64,000 nt of DNA from contig NZ_CP081183.1 in NCBI RefSeq assembly GCF_019693215.1, forward strand, positions 1,429,226 to 1,493,225, in the 5' to 3' direction. Below are positions 1-7,609 of the stretch, in pieces. Made by a program: the position numbers and the translations under genes. A model generated the notes under the pieces. It saw only the letters and a program-made list of their open reading frames with translations, ran no database searches and was not told the origin of the DNA. Each line of letters starts with the position of its first letter. Position 1 is the first letter of the stretch. This DNA is from Salinarchaeum sp. IM2453 (GTDB lineage: Archaea > Halobacteriota > Halobacteria > Halobacteriales > Salinarchaeaceae).

Positions 1-72
1 TGTTCCTGCTGACCGGATATTCAATAGTGAGCCGAAACCGTTTAATCATTATACTGTCATAGGCTATGTATA

Positions 73-1320
73 GTGAATCTGGTCACAACACGCACCTTCA
101 CTGCGTCACTCACCAATGACCGTGAGGGTGTTGTGCGTGACCTTGATTCACTGGCTCGTTCCGGTAGTAAAATCTGGAACGTCGCTCGGTGGACCATCAG
201 CCGCATCTGGGACCACACCGGAACCATTCCGGATGAAGGACCGCTCAAGTCCTACATGAAAACCCAAGCGTGTTGGAAAGATTTGAACTCGCAGTCAAGT
301 CAGGCAATCGTTGAAGAATTGGCTGGCGCTTTCCAGTCGTGGTTTGAACAGGACGACCCAGACGCCAACCCACCGGGGTATCGCAAAGATGGAGATGAGC
401 GCCCACGTTCAACTGTTACGTTCAAAGAAGACGGCTTCAAACTCGACACGAAACACCAGCAAGTCCGGTTGTCGAAAGGGAAGAACCTGAAAGACGGATG
501 GAGTGATTTCGTTCTCTGCGAATACGAACCCGGTCCAGACGTAGATCTGTCTGATGTAGAAACCGTACAGCAGGTCCGAATTGTCTGGAACGGTAACCGC
601 TGGGAACTACACTTCGTCTGTAAGGTTAGCATTGATGCAGAGGACTCAGCAGGTGAGAAAACCGCAGGTGTTGACCTCGGCATCTGTAACACGGCGGCTG
701 TCTCTGTCGGTGATGAAACGCTGTTGTATCCGGGCAACGCCCTGAAAGAAGACGCACATTACTTCCGGCAGGAAGAATACGACACAGAAGGCAAGAACGG
801 CCCCAGCACCCATGCTGAGTGGGCAAGGCAGAAGAAATCCCGGCGACAAGAGCATTTCTTGCATGCGATCTCGACAGACATTGTTGAGCAGTGTGCTGCC
901 CGTGGTGTTGGGACGATAGCAGTCGGTCACCCGGAAAACATTCGCGCTGATGAAGACTGGGGCCGACACGGGAACAAACGCCTGCACGACTGGGCGTTTG
1001 AAACACTGCTCAGTCACATTGAGTACAAAGCCGAAGAACGCGGGATTGGGGTTGAGCGGGTTGACGAGTACGAGTTGGCTACGTCGATCACGTGCTGTGA
1101 GTGTGGGATGAAAGCCGATTCAAACCGTGTTGAACGTGGTTTGTACGTCTGTGAGGTGTGTGGGTTGGTTGCGAATAGCGACTGTAATGCGGCTGAAAAC
1201 ATGCGAGCGACGGTAACTCCGAGTCCGTCACAGGATAGGAGTAACGGCTGTCTGGCCCAGCCATCGGTCCGCCTGTTCGACAAATCGACGGGGAGAGTCG
1301 CCCCACAAGAACAGGTATGA
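73..1320 (+). CDS. tnpB: IS200/IS605-family TnpB (IS1341-type) protein, possibly altered active site
   Basis: A 415-aa TnpB-like protein, the family of RNA-guided nucleases of IS605-type elements. It starts at GTG. The RuvC-I aspartate is in GVDLGICNT (about residue 200). The C-terminal zinc ribbon has Cys pairs CCECG and CEVCG (about 340-365), followed by RuvC-III NSDCNAAENM (about 370). At the RuvC-II position, where most TnpBs have a glutamate after a hydrophobic strand, this copy reads TIAVGHPENIR, so the catalytic acid may be shifted or lost. No tnpA is nearby. The gene is followed by a terminal hairpin at 1367-1386, and it converges on the DUF99 gene. Length is normal for the family. 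The family call is firm; activity is uncertain. Confidence 0.93.
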   Translation: MNLVTTRTFTASLTNDREGVVRDLDSLARSGSKIWNVARWTISRIWDHTGTIPDEGPLKSYMKTQACWKDLNSQSSQAIVEELAGAFQSWFEQDDPDANPPGYRKDGDERPRSTVTFKEDGFKLDTKHQQVRLSKGKNLKDGWSDFVLCEYEPGPDVDLSDVETVQQVRIVWNGNRWELHFVCKVSIDAEDSAGEKTAGVDLGICNTAAVSVGDETLLYPGNALKEDAHYFRQEEYDTEGKNGPSTHAEWARQKKSRRQEHFLHAISTDIVEQCAARGVGTIAVGHPENIRADEDWGRHGNKRLHDWAFETLLSHIEYKAEERGIGVERVDEYELATSITCCECGMKADSNRVERGLYVCEVCGLVANSDCNAAENMRATVTPSPSQDRSNGCLAQPSVRLFDKSTGRVAPQEQV

Positions 1321-1366
1321 CCGTAGACCGGCAAATATCCCAACGCTTGCGGTGCGGTTCGGGAAG

Positions 1367-1386
1367 CCCCGTCGTTCACGACGGGG
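1367..1386 (+). repeat. Terminal hairpin of the first TnpB element (type A)
   Basis: Perfect inverted repeat: stem CCCCGTCG, loop TTCA, stem CGACGGGG, followed by AGGAGG. It lies 46 bases after the tnpB stop and ends 6 bases before the stop codon of the convergent DUF99 gene. Position and shape fit the right end of an IS200/IS605-type element, and may also form the 3' part of the guide RNA (inference). Related hairpins occur alone at 4017-4036 and, decayed, at 20481-20517. Confidence 0.75.
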
Positions 1387-1392
1387 AGGAGG

Positions 1393-1950
1393 TCACCTGC
1401 GAAAGCGTCGTACTGCGCTTGCTGCGAGCTTGGCAACTCGAACTGGCTCGGGCCGTCTATTCTCTCCTGTATATGCTTGTATTACTGCTGCTGTTTCATC
1501 TTGGCTGAGTCCAGCACTTCGATAAAAAATCACGTGTCCATCTGTTACTGTCTGCTTTCTTTCTGGCAGACCCTGATACCGTCTATAACGTTGCCTGAAT
1601 TCACGACCAGAGAATGCCTTTCTAAGTGGTTGCTCCAGACCTTCACTTTCTTCGTATGATAACGCAATCACTGGTCGGTCGACTTCCTCAGCGATCTGGT
1701 CCATGTCGATTATATTGTACCACGCAGGAGCAATCCCATTGATAAATATATATCGGATGTCTTCACGGTCAAGGCTCTCGTACAATCCGATTATTGCCTC
1801 AGCACTGTCCATGCCTCCAATTGTGCAGTCACCAAACTCGAACCCATCTACTGCTCGATTTGCTTGAACAACGGCACCGGCCAATGTGCTCTTCTCATCA
1901 GAGTCAGTGAATGATTCTGCGACACCGAGTGCTCGTCTCCCGCTTTTCAT
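1393..1950 (-). CDS. DUF99 (UPF0215) endonuclease V-like protein
   Basis: A 185-aa protein beginning MKSGRRALGVAESF, the typical start of archaeal DUF99/UPF0215 proteins. The family is structurally related to endonuclease V (RNase H-like fold) but its function is not established. Conserved-looking stretches include GGMDSAEAIIGL and the central FINGIAPAWYNIID (about residues 85-100). Its 3' end almost touches the right end of the upstream TnpB element, so the insertion landed just beyond the stop codon. It is followed closely upstream by the small DUF5786 gene on the same strand. The family assignment is confident, the function is not. Confidence 0.88.
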   Translation of the reverse strand: MKSGRRALGVAESFTDSDEKSTLAGAVVQANRAVDGFEFGDCTIGGMDSAEAIIGLYESLDREDIRYIFINGIAPAWYNIIDMDQIAEEVDRPVIALSYEESEGLEQPLRKAFSGREFRQRYRRYQGLPERKQTVTDGHVIFYRSAGLSQDETAAVIQAYTGENRRPEPVRVAKLAASAVRRFRR

Positions 1951-1956
1951 CTAAAA

Positions 1957-2136
1957 CTAGCTTGCGTTGTTTTTGATATCCTGTAGCCGGCTGATGAGTT
2001 CATCATTGCTGGCTCCAATTTCGTACTCCACGGATCCATTGTGCTCGGCTTCTTCTGTTTCCACATCATCTTCATTAAAATCAGCATCAATTTCCTGATT
2101 TTCCTGTTCGGACTCGTCGTAACTCCCAAACCCCAT
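1957..2136 (-). CDS. Small acidic DUF5786 haloarchaeal protein
   Basis: A 59-aa, very acidic protein starting MGFGSYDESEQENQEID, the hallmark N-terminus of the haloarchaeal DUF5786 family. The C-terminal half (EIGASNDELISRLQDIKNN) looks helical. An ATG two codons upstream (2142) is in frame, but the MGFGSYDE start is the one conserved in the family. It lies 6 bases upstream of the DUF99 gene on the same strand, so the two are probably cotranscribed. Function is unknown; a nucleic-acid or partner-binding role would be a guess. Confidence 0.85.
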   Translation of the reverse strand: MGFGSYDESEQENQEIDADFNEDDVETEEAEHNGSVEYEIGASNDELISRLQDIKNNAS

Positions 2137-2231
2137 ACACATTATTATAACGGCTTTGATCCACTAAAATATCTCGGTGGTCATTCTCATGATACCGCAT
2201 AGCATTAGCTGTTCCGTGCCAACTATTTCAT

Positions 2232-2843
2232 ATGGAAGTCTATAACGTAACTGCAGAAGCAGAGACGTTCACCAGTAATGTATTCCTCGTACCAGGAGAG
2301 ACAACCGCGCTTGTCGATACTGGAGCAATGGATGATGTTACATCTGTAATCTCTGATTATGTAGATGTGGTAGACGCTGTCTATATAACTCATCAGCATA
2401 GTGATCATATCGATCAACTTGATAACATTATTGAAAGATTCGCCCCGACTGTTGCTACATTTGAGGACCATGAACATCAGACAAAGACGCTAGATGATGG
2501 AGATCATGTCCAACTAGGTGACGATACATATGAGGTCGTTCACTCGCCTGGACACGCAGATGATCATGTTGCACTCATTGGGCCAAATAGAATTTTTTCT
2601 GGCGACGTCGTTGTTTATAATGACAGCGCGTTTGGCGACGGAAGCTTTGGTCGAACTGATCTTCCAGGCCAATCACGGGATCAACTCATTCATTCTTTGG
2701 AGACAATCCTTGATCGGCTTCCAGATACAGTTAGACACATGCATCCAGGACACGGAGATTCCTATGAGGGGGACGTAAGATCTGTTATTGAACGTGCCCT
2801 TCGACGAGCACGGAGAAAAGAACCGAAATATTCAGATAATTAA
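2232..2843 (+). CDS. MBL-fold metallo-hydrolase (glyoxalase II-like)
   Basis: A 203-aa metallo-beta-lactamase-fold hydrolase. The dinuclear metal site is complete: HQHSDH (about residues 56-61), HSPGHADDH (about 104), FSGDVV (about 124) and the late [12 protein letters not shown] (about 175). It is most like the short hydroxyacylglutathione hydrolase/glyoxalase II-like proteins common in haloarchaea; the substrate cannot be told from sequence. It is divergent from DUF5786. Its TAA stop overlaps the stop of the convergent L40e gene inside the palindrome TTAA at 2840-2843. Confidence 0.9.
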   Translation: MEVYNVTAEAETFTSNVFLVPGETTALVDTGAMDDVTSVISDYVDVVDAVYITHQHSDHIDQLDNIIERFAPTVATFEDHEHQTKTLDDGDHVQLGDDTYEVVHSPGHADDHVALIGPNRIFSGDVVVYNDSAFGDGSFGRTDLPGQSRDQLIHSLETILDRLPDTVRHMHPGHGDSYEGDVRSVIERALRRARRKEPKYSDN

Positions 2844-2989
2844 GCTGCTCGCGATTCCTTTGCTTTTGGTCGCAGATTCTTATGTCCACATTTTCGACAT
2901 TGGTCCGCCCGCTGTGGATTCCGGGCGTTGCAGCGCATACAAATTTGTTTTTCGAGCATCCGTTCTTCTGCTTTATCGAATCCAGCCAT
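2840..2989 (-). CDS. rpl40e: 50S ribosomal protein L40e
   Basis: A 49-aa protein with the start [20 protein letters not shown], a four-cysteine zinc site C-x2-C...C-x2-C (ICMRC at about 16-20, QCRKCG at about 31-36) and a basic tail [13 protein letters not shown]. This matches archaeal L40e, a small zinc-binding protein of the large ribosomal subunit, in both length and residue pattern. The protein is too short to show up in an ORF list with a 60-residue cut-off. It converges on the MBL hydrolase gene and the two stop codons overlap in TTAA. The start is the only Met in a suitable place. Confidence 0.94.
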   Translation of the reverse strand: MAGFDKAEERMLEKQICMRCNARNPQRADQCRKCGHKNLRPKAKESRAA

Positions 2990-3112
2990 ACCACTAACTT
3001 AGATGGTAGAGTGAAAAGCGTTTTTGAATTGACACGGCCTTTCTTAACTCTCACCGTATTTCGAGATCAAATTCTTTCTGGTTTTAGCCGCTTGAGGAGG
3101 TCAATGACAAGA

Positions 3113-3937
3113 TCAGCTTGTTTCAGTCGGATCTGAGCGATCTTTCACCCATGCATCAGAACGATACTTCGCCTCGGCTAATTCCTTTGCTTTTGCAATT
3201 TCTTCATTGCTCCATTCGCCCTGTGATGCGTCTGTCCATGCTGTAAGTGTTTCTTTGAGCGTTCTTACAGCATTTTTTCGGGTCAGTCCTACCTGCTCGT
3301 TAATCGAGGTAACCCGATCCCTGTATGTTTTTGCGTTTGTCTCTGGATTTGCAAAACAACCCAGTTGTGTTTCTGGTGTGAGCTTGTATGATATTGATCC
3401 GTGTTGGATTACTGTTTCCTGCTGCCTATTCTGTGCGTTCCCACTAATCTTCTGCCCGTCTACTACGATGTCATGCGCCGGGTTAACCCCCCGGAGATAA
3501 CATGCTGGCTCGTGTATAGCAGGATACTCCCTCTCGGCAAAATCAGCAGCAATGTTCATCTTGTTAAATGCCTCTAACACTGGCTGACAAAGCAGGTGAT
3601 AACTTTCCATTACATCCTGAGGTAGTTCTTTACTTGGGGCAATGATACTGTAGGAGATATCGCCAATTGTATCGTGATAAATTCCTCCTCCTCCGGTCGG
3701 TCGTCGAGTTACATCAATCGACTGTTGATCACAAAATTCCCAATCAACTGTCTCAGCTGCCTGCCGATACCCGAGTGATAGCGTGCTTGGCTTCCACCGG
3801 TACACACGAACCGTCCTTGGCCCTCCGTTACGCGCTGTTTCTGCAGCAACCTCTTCCAATGCCATTTGCATTGGGCCGGATCGCGTTTCCTCTTCTGGAA
3901 TTACACGCCATTCCTTTTCCGCGAGAAGACTTGTCAT
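3113..3937 (-). CDS. lplA: Lipoate-protein ligase A family protein
   Basis: About 274 aa, biotin/lipoate A/B protein ligase fold. Recognisable stretches are MALEEV near the start, the strand LSLGYRQ, the binding motif RPTGGGGIYHD (about residues 80-90) and NPAHDIVVDGQKISGNAQ with its conserved lysine (about 160-175). Family members attach lipoate, or octanoate, to E2 and GcvH domains of 2-oxoacid dehydrogenases and the glycine cleavage system. The ATG at 3937 is preferred over an in-frame GTG at 3958, because it sits closer to the usual family start. It lies upstream of L40e on the same strand with a 123-base gap. Substrate (lipoate versus octanoate) is not decidable here. Confidence 0.87.
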   Translation of the reverse strand: MTSLLAEKEWRVIPEEETRSGPMQMALEEVAAETARNGGPRTVRVYRWKPSTLSLGYRQAAETVDWEFCDQQSIDVTRRPTGGGGIYHDTIGDISYSIIAPSKELPQDVMESYHLLCQPVLEAFNKMNIAADFAEREYPAIHEPACYLRGVNPAHDIVVDGQKISGNAQNRQQETVIQHGSISYKLTPETQLGCFANPETNAKTYRDRVTSINEQVGLTRKNAVRTLKETLTAWTDASQGEWSNEEIAKAKELAEAKYRSDAWVKDRSDPTETS

Positions 3938-4250
3938 AACCTTTTGCTGGACAGCCACCTGCTAAGTTGTTTCGCTCCCCGAATCAACTGCTGTTACAGA
4001 AAATTCGAGACGAAAGCCTTGCCCTTCAGGGTGGGGAGGATACCAAAGCACCAGCTACAGCCATCAACACACGTAAATGTCATCGTCGAAGTCAACAACC
4101 GGGTACTTGTCGAGATATGCTTCTATCCGTCGCATAACCGTTACGTGCTTGGTAGGCAAAATTGGGATGGTAGTATCGATAACGAATACACGTGATTGTT
4201 CATGTCAAAAAGAATCGATGGGTAATTTATTGCCATCGAGTCGTTAATGC
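3938..4250. other. Intergenic region with a decayed IS605-type end
   Basis: This stretch separates lplA from the radical SAM gene. I see no convincing coding frame. It contains one element-end-like hairpin (listed separately at 4017-4036) with GGGGAGGATACC after it, typical of haloarchaeal IS200/IS605 right ends, but no transposase. The remainder is AT-rich and probably holds the promoter of the radical SAM gene. Confidence 0.55.
4017..4036 (+). repeat. Solitary type A hairpin (IS605-end remnant)
   Basis: Stem CCTTGCCC, loop TTCA, stem GGGTGGGG. All eight positions pair as RNA if G-U wobbles are allowed. The TTCA loop and trailing AGGA match the hairpin after the first tnpB (1367-1386). No transposase is attached, so this is probably what remains of an excised or deleted element. 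Confidence 0.6.
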
Positions 4251-5390
4251 ATGTCATATAAAATGGATTCGTCGCCACACTCAGGAGGATCCAGCCAGTC
4301 TCCACACTCAGGAGGTCATCCAGGCAGCAGAGATTATTCTGAAGCTCCACTGATCGTTACTTGGGAAACAACACAGGCATGTGCACTGTCATGCGACCAC
4401 TGCCGAGCAGAAGCGGAACCAAATCGGCATCCAAACGAACTCTCTACCGAAGAGGCAAAAGAACTCTTCCGATCAGTAAAAGAATTCTCGCCGGAGCCGA
4501 TACTAGTATTATCAGGTGGAGATCCACTGGAGCGACCAGACCTATTTGAATTACTCGAAGCAGCTGTTGACATGGGTCTATCACCATCAATTACGCCAGC
4601 AACGACTGGTAAGCTCACAAAGTCAGCAATCAAGCGGTTCAAAGAGATTGGTATTGGACGAATGGCACTCAGCCTTGACGGTGCCACAGCTGAAACGCAC
4701 GATTCGTTCAGGGGGGAGCCCGGTACATTCGAAACAACGATTCAGGCAGCCGAATACGCAAATGAGATTGGCGTGCCAATTCAGATTAATACAACAGTCA
4801 CAGCGCAGACTGTTGATGAGTTACCAGAGATCATCAAACTTGTCGACTCATACAATGCTGCGATGTGGGAGGTGTTTTTCCTTGTTCCAATCGGGAGAGG
4901 AACAGAGCTAAATCAACTTTCACCACAGCAAGCATACGAAACGATGGAATGGCTCTACAGGGCGAGCAGAGATAAATCATTCCGAGTTATCACTGTCGAG
5001 GCGCCATTTTATCGTCGAGTTGCACAGAGAATACAACGAGAGGAAGGACACCCGCCAAAACCTGTTGGGTCGACCGGTGCAGGAAATGGATTTGTTTTTA
5101 TAGATCACACAGGCGAAGTTTATCCATCTGGATTTCTCCCCAGAAGCGTTGGGTCTGTACGTGAGAAATCGCTTCCTGATCTGTATCAGTCAGCAGAGTT
5201 GATGGAGCAATTACGGGACAGACAGTCTTTCTCTGGACCGTGCGGTAATTGTCCAATAACAGAGCAGTGTGGTGGATCACGATCACGGGCATATGCAGCA
5301 ACTGGAGACCCAACAGAAAGCGACCCGCTTTGTCCTTGGGCAGTCACTGGAGATACCGGATACGAGCCAGTCTTTAACTTTTCAGGCTGA
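4251..5390 (+). CDS. Radical SAM/SPASM domain protein
   Basis: A 379-aa radical SAM enzyme. The 4Fe-4S/SAM motif is CALSCDHC (Cx3Cx2C, about residues 44-51), followed by the LSGGDPLERPDL glycine motif (about 87) and a TIM-barrel region. The C-terminal SPASM-like segment has cysteines in GPCGNCPITEQCGG and DPLCPW (about 325-365) for auxiliary Fe-S clusters. It resembles the NirJ/AhbC/AhbD-type enzymes of heme metabolism and peptide-modifying SPASM proteins; sequence alone does not separate these, and no clear substrate gene is adjacent. The N-terminus carries a near-duplicate SPHSGG stretch. An alternative start is ATG at 4263. Confidence 0.87.
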   Translation: MSYKMDSSPHSGGSSQSPHSGGHPGSRDYSEAPLIVTWETTQACALSCDHCRAEAEPNRHPNELSTEEAKELFRSVKEFSPEPILVLSGGDPLERPDLFELLEAAVDMGLSPSITPATTGKLTKSAIKRFKEIGIGRMALSLDGATAETHDSFRGEPGTFETTIQAAEYANEIGVPIQINTTVTAQTVDELPEIIKLVDSYNAAMWEVFFLVPIGRGTELNQLSPQQAYETMEWLYRASRDKSFRVITVEAPFYRRVAQRIQREEGHPPKPVGSTGAGNGFVFIDHTGEVYPSGFLPRSVGSVREKSLPDLYQSAELMEQLRDRQSFSGPCGNCPITEQCGGSRSRAYAATGDPTESDPLCPWAVTGDTGYEPVFNFSG

Positions 5391-5392
5391 GT

Positions 5393-5435
5393 CCCCGTTC
5401 TTAAGGAGCGACCAACGGGGGCGAGTAGGCAGGGG
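5393..5435 (+). repeat. Type B hairpin motif, solitary copy
   Basis: Begins CCCCGTTCTTAAGGAGCG and ends GCGAGTAGGCAGGGG. It matches the two-stem motif that flanks the third TnpB gene (33799-33841) but has lost several base pairs. It starts two bases after the radical SAM stop codon and ends about 20 bases before the left end of the second TnpB element. It may be an older insertion remnant next to which the newer element landed, or part of that element's left end. Confidence 0.6.
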
Positions 5436-5540
5436 TTCGTAACTGCTTCCAAATTTAGTAGTATTTGGTAGTATTCGGATATATTCAGGAGTCTTATTTG
5501 AACGTAAAATACTTATATATAGCTGACTTATTACTAAGTG

Positions 5541-5711
5541 ATGGCTGACAACGACTCGACTAACGTGAACATCGAACTTCCACAGGAGGACTTCGAGTTC
5601 CTGAGACAATATAAAGACGAGATGGGGTTGACATGGGAAGGTCTGTTAAAAGCCGGAACACCATTCAAAGACTGGAAAAATCAGCAATACACCACCCCCA
5701 CCGACGAATGA
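5541..5711 (+). CDS. Small IS-associated protein upstream of tnpB
   Basis: A 56-aa acidic protein with the pattern NVNIELPQEDFEFLRQYKDE, then MGLTWEGLLKAGTPFKDWK. The strand-then-two-helices outline resembles a short ribbon-helix-helix DNA-binding protein, but I cannot confirm that. Its stop codon overlaps the ATG of the following tnpB (ATGA at 5708-5711), so translation of the two is probably coupled. It sits wholly inside the element ends, so it belongs to the transposon. Possible roles are repression of tnpB or a TnpB partner; both are inference. The TATA-like stretch ACTTATATATAG lies about 25-30 bases upstream. Confidence 0.75.
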   Translation: MADNDSTNVNIELPQEDFEFLRQYKDEMGLTWEGLLKAGTPFKDWKNQQYTTPTDE

Positions 5712-7444
5712 CGATGCAACTGACCGAACAGTTCCATATTCCGAGAGAATACCACAACGCTTGTGACCGACTCACCACGTTCGTCGAGCGTCACACTCAG
5801 CGGTTTCTCAGAGAGAAATACTGGACGGATTGCCATATCAAAGCTGTCGACAACCACGTCGGACAGTCCTATACCTACATCCGAGACGGCGATACAGACC
5901 CGTTTGAGGGCGTTGATGAATACCTCTACAGCCGGTTTAAGCGATGTGTCTACCACCGTGTCACCAGCACGCTTGAGGCTCACGCCGATGAACTACGAGC
6001 GTTTGAGTTCGTTGTTGAAACGGTCACTGAACGGAAAATAAAACAAATCGGGTGGCGGCGGCTACGCGACCGATTGTTCAGCGACGACTCGCCATACATC
6101 CAGTGGGCCGTGTTGGAATCAGTTGTCGAACAATTGAACAACTACTACGACCGTCATGGTCGGTTCCCCGACGACTATACTGATATGGTCGGGTGTCCTG
6201 AACCAAACGGAACACTCCCATATGCACCTGACACAGGCGACTACCACATTCACGAGGTGACTGTTCGGGATGGTCGACTCAGTATTACGTTGAACGCCCC
6301 TGATTCACTCTCGCCGGAGTCGTACCACGATTGGACCGACCACGAAATCAACTTCCCAGTCCATACGCAGTTCCAGCAGATGATTTCAGCTGGTGAGGTG
6401 GGCGCACCAACGCTCCACGAATCCGATCACGGATACACGCTGGATCTTCCGGTTTCGGTTCCTGAACAGGACACCAACACTGTTTCCGACCGCGTGCTGT
6501 CGGTCGATCTTGGTGTGAAAAAGCAAGCTACGGCGGTCGTGATCGAAGACGGTGAGGGACAAATCAGCCCACCGGAGATTGTCGACCACTCGGCAAAAGA
6601 CAAACTGTTCCGACTGAACACTGAGGCGGAAAGCATCAATGACAGGTTAGCAGAACTCCGGCGACAGGGGAAAGCTCACACTGATCGGTTTGCCCATCTA
6701 CAGAGTGAATACGAACAGGTCAGACGCAAAGAATGCCGACTCCGCGAGCAAATCCAGCACGACGTAGCCAATCAGCTGGTGTGGACCGCGCTACAATACC
6801 AGTGCGAAACAATCGTCTTTGAGTCGCTCGGACAGATGGAATCGCCGGATGTAACTGGTTCGCTGGCCCGTTCGATTTCGACGTGGGCGCGTGGCAATCT
6901 ATTAGATCGAGCCGACTACAAAGCCGAGTTGGTTGGAATCGAGACAGCGACGGTGAATCCGTGGATGACAAGCCGATACTGTCCTCGGTGTGGTGAACGC
7001 GGTGAGACAGTCACCGCTCCGGACGATCACACCGAGTGTCGCCACGGCGGTCACTTCCACTGCCCGCACTGTGGCTACGAGTGCGACCGTGACGTAGTTG
7101 GTGCGATCAATGTTGGACGGAAATATCTCTCAGACAGCAGGATGGAAGCGGTGAAACCTGTCGCCTATATGGAGACAGGAAATGCTGTTCACGCCAGTTT
7201 TCCATCACCTGCTGACAACGGAGAGACAGGTGCCCGTTCAACTGGCGTTCAGTCCACAGCCACACAGGAACAGGATACGGCAAGCGGCTGTCAGCCCCGG
7301 CTGACTCAATACTGTCCCACTGTGCGGAGTGGTGAGTCAGACATGGGTGGACTGCATCAAAATCATGGTAGCAACACGGGCAGGCAGTTGCCCAGCGGTA
7401 GTGTCACAACGCACGTTCTTGCCAGTGCTATTGAATCCGACTGA
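5708..7444 (+). CDS. tnpB: TnpB RNA-guided endonuclease family protein, complete
   Basis: A 578-aa TnpB with all three RuvC acids visible: VDLGVKKQA (Asp, about residue 265), IVFESLGQM (Glu, about 372) and YECDRDVVGAINVG (Asp, about 460). The zinc ribbon Cys pairs are YCPRCGE and FHCPHCGY with a His-rich insert between them. The start at 5708 follows from the ATGA overlap with the upstream small gene; an open frame continues upstream to 5633 but overlaps that gene. A tail of roughly 110 residues follows the nuclease domain, low in recognisable structure, and in DNA terms is similar in the decayed copy at 9174-10743. It probably overlaps the element's guide RNA. Confidence 0.93.
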   Translation: MTMQLTEQFHIPREYHNACDRLTTFVERHTQRFLREKYWTDCHIKAVDNHVGQSYTYIRDGDTDPFEGVDEYLYSRFKRCVYHRVTSTLEAHADELRAFEFVVETVTERKIKQIGWRRLRDRLFSDDSPYIQWAVLESVVEQLNNYYDRHGRFPDDYTDMVGCPEPNGTLPYAPDTGDYHIHEVTVRDGRLSITLNAPDSLSPESYHDWTDHEINFPVHTQFQQMISAGEVGAPTLHESDHGYTLDLPVSVPEQDTNTVSDRVLSVDLGVKKQATAVVIEDGEGQISPPEIVDHSAKDKLFRLNTEAESINDRLAELRRQGKAHTDRFAHLQSEYEQVRRKECRLREQIQHDVANQLVWTALQYQCETIVFESLGQMESPDVTGSLARSISTWARGNLLDRADYKAELVGIETATVNPWMTSRYCPRCGERGETVTAPDDHTECRHGGHFHCPHCGYECDRDVVGAINVGRKYLSDSRMEAVKPVAYMETGNAVHASFPSPADNGETGARSTGVQSTATQEQDTASGCQPRLTQYCPTVRSGESDMGGLHQNHGSNTGRQLPSGSVTTHVLASAIESD

Positions 7445-7609
7445 ACACTACCAAATGCTACTGATAATCTGAACGGTAGTTCACTCAGGCTCAACAGTAG
7501 CAATCCAATCACTGCTGACAGGAGATATATCTTCGTGTTACGACATACATAAGTCGGACACTCGTCAATAAATTATCACGATAAATTGAATGTATGGGGA
7601 GTGGTACTG

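Larger units (their letters stand above)
5456..7463 (+). mobile_element. IS1341-type element with accessory small ORF and TnpB
   Basis: The element is bounded by imperfect inverted copies: TAGTAGTATTTGGTAG at 5456-5471 and CTACCAAATGCTACTG at 7448-7463, which match in 14 of 16 positions when one is reversed. Between them are a 56-aa protein and a TnpB joined by an ATGA overlap. No tnpA is present, so movement would need a transposase supplied elsewhere. The true outer borders may lie a few tens of bases further out; no target-site duplication is expected for this family. Confidence 0.65.

Noticed and set aside
5633-5707. A start at 5633 for the second TnpB
   Set aside because: This would overlap most of the second half of the small upstream gene; the ATGA overlap at 5708 gives the family-like start MTMQLTEQFHIP.
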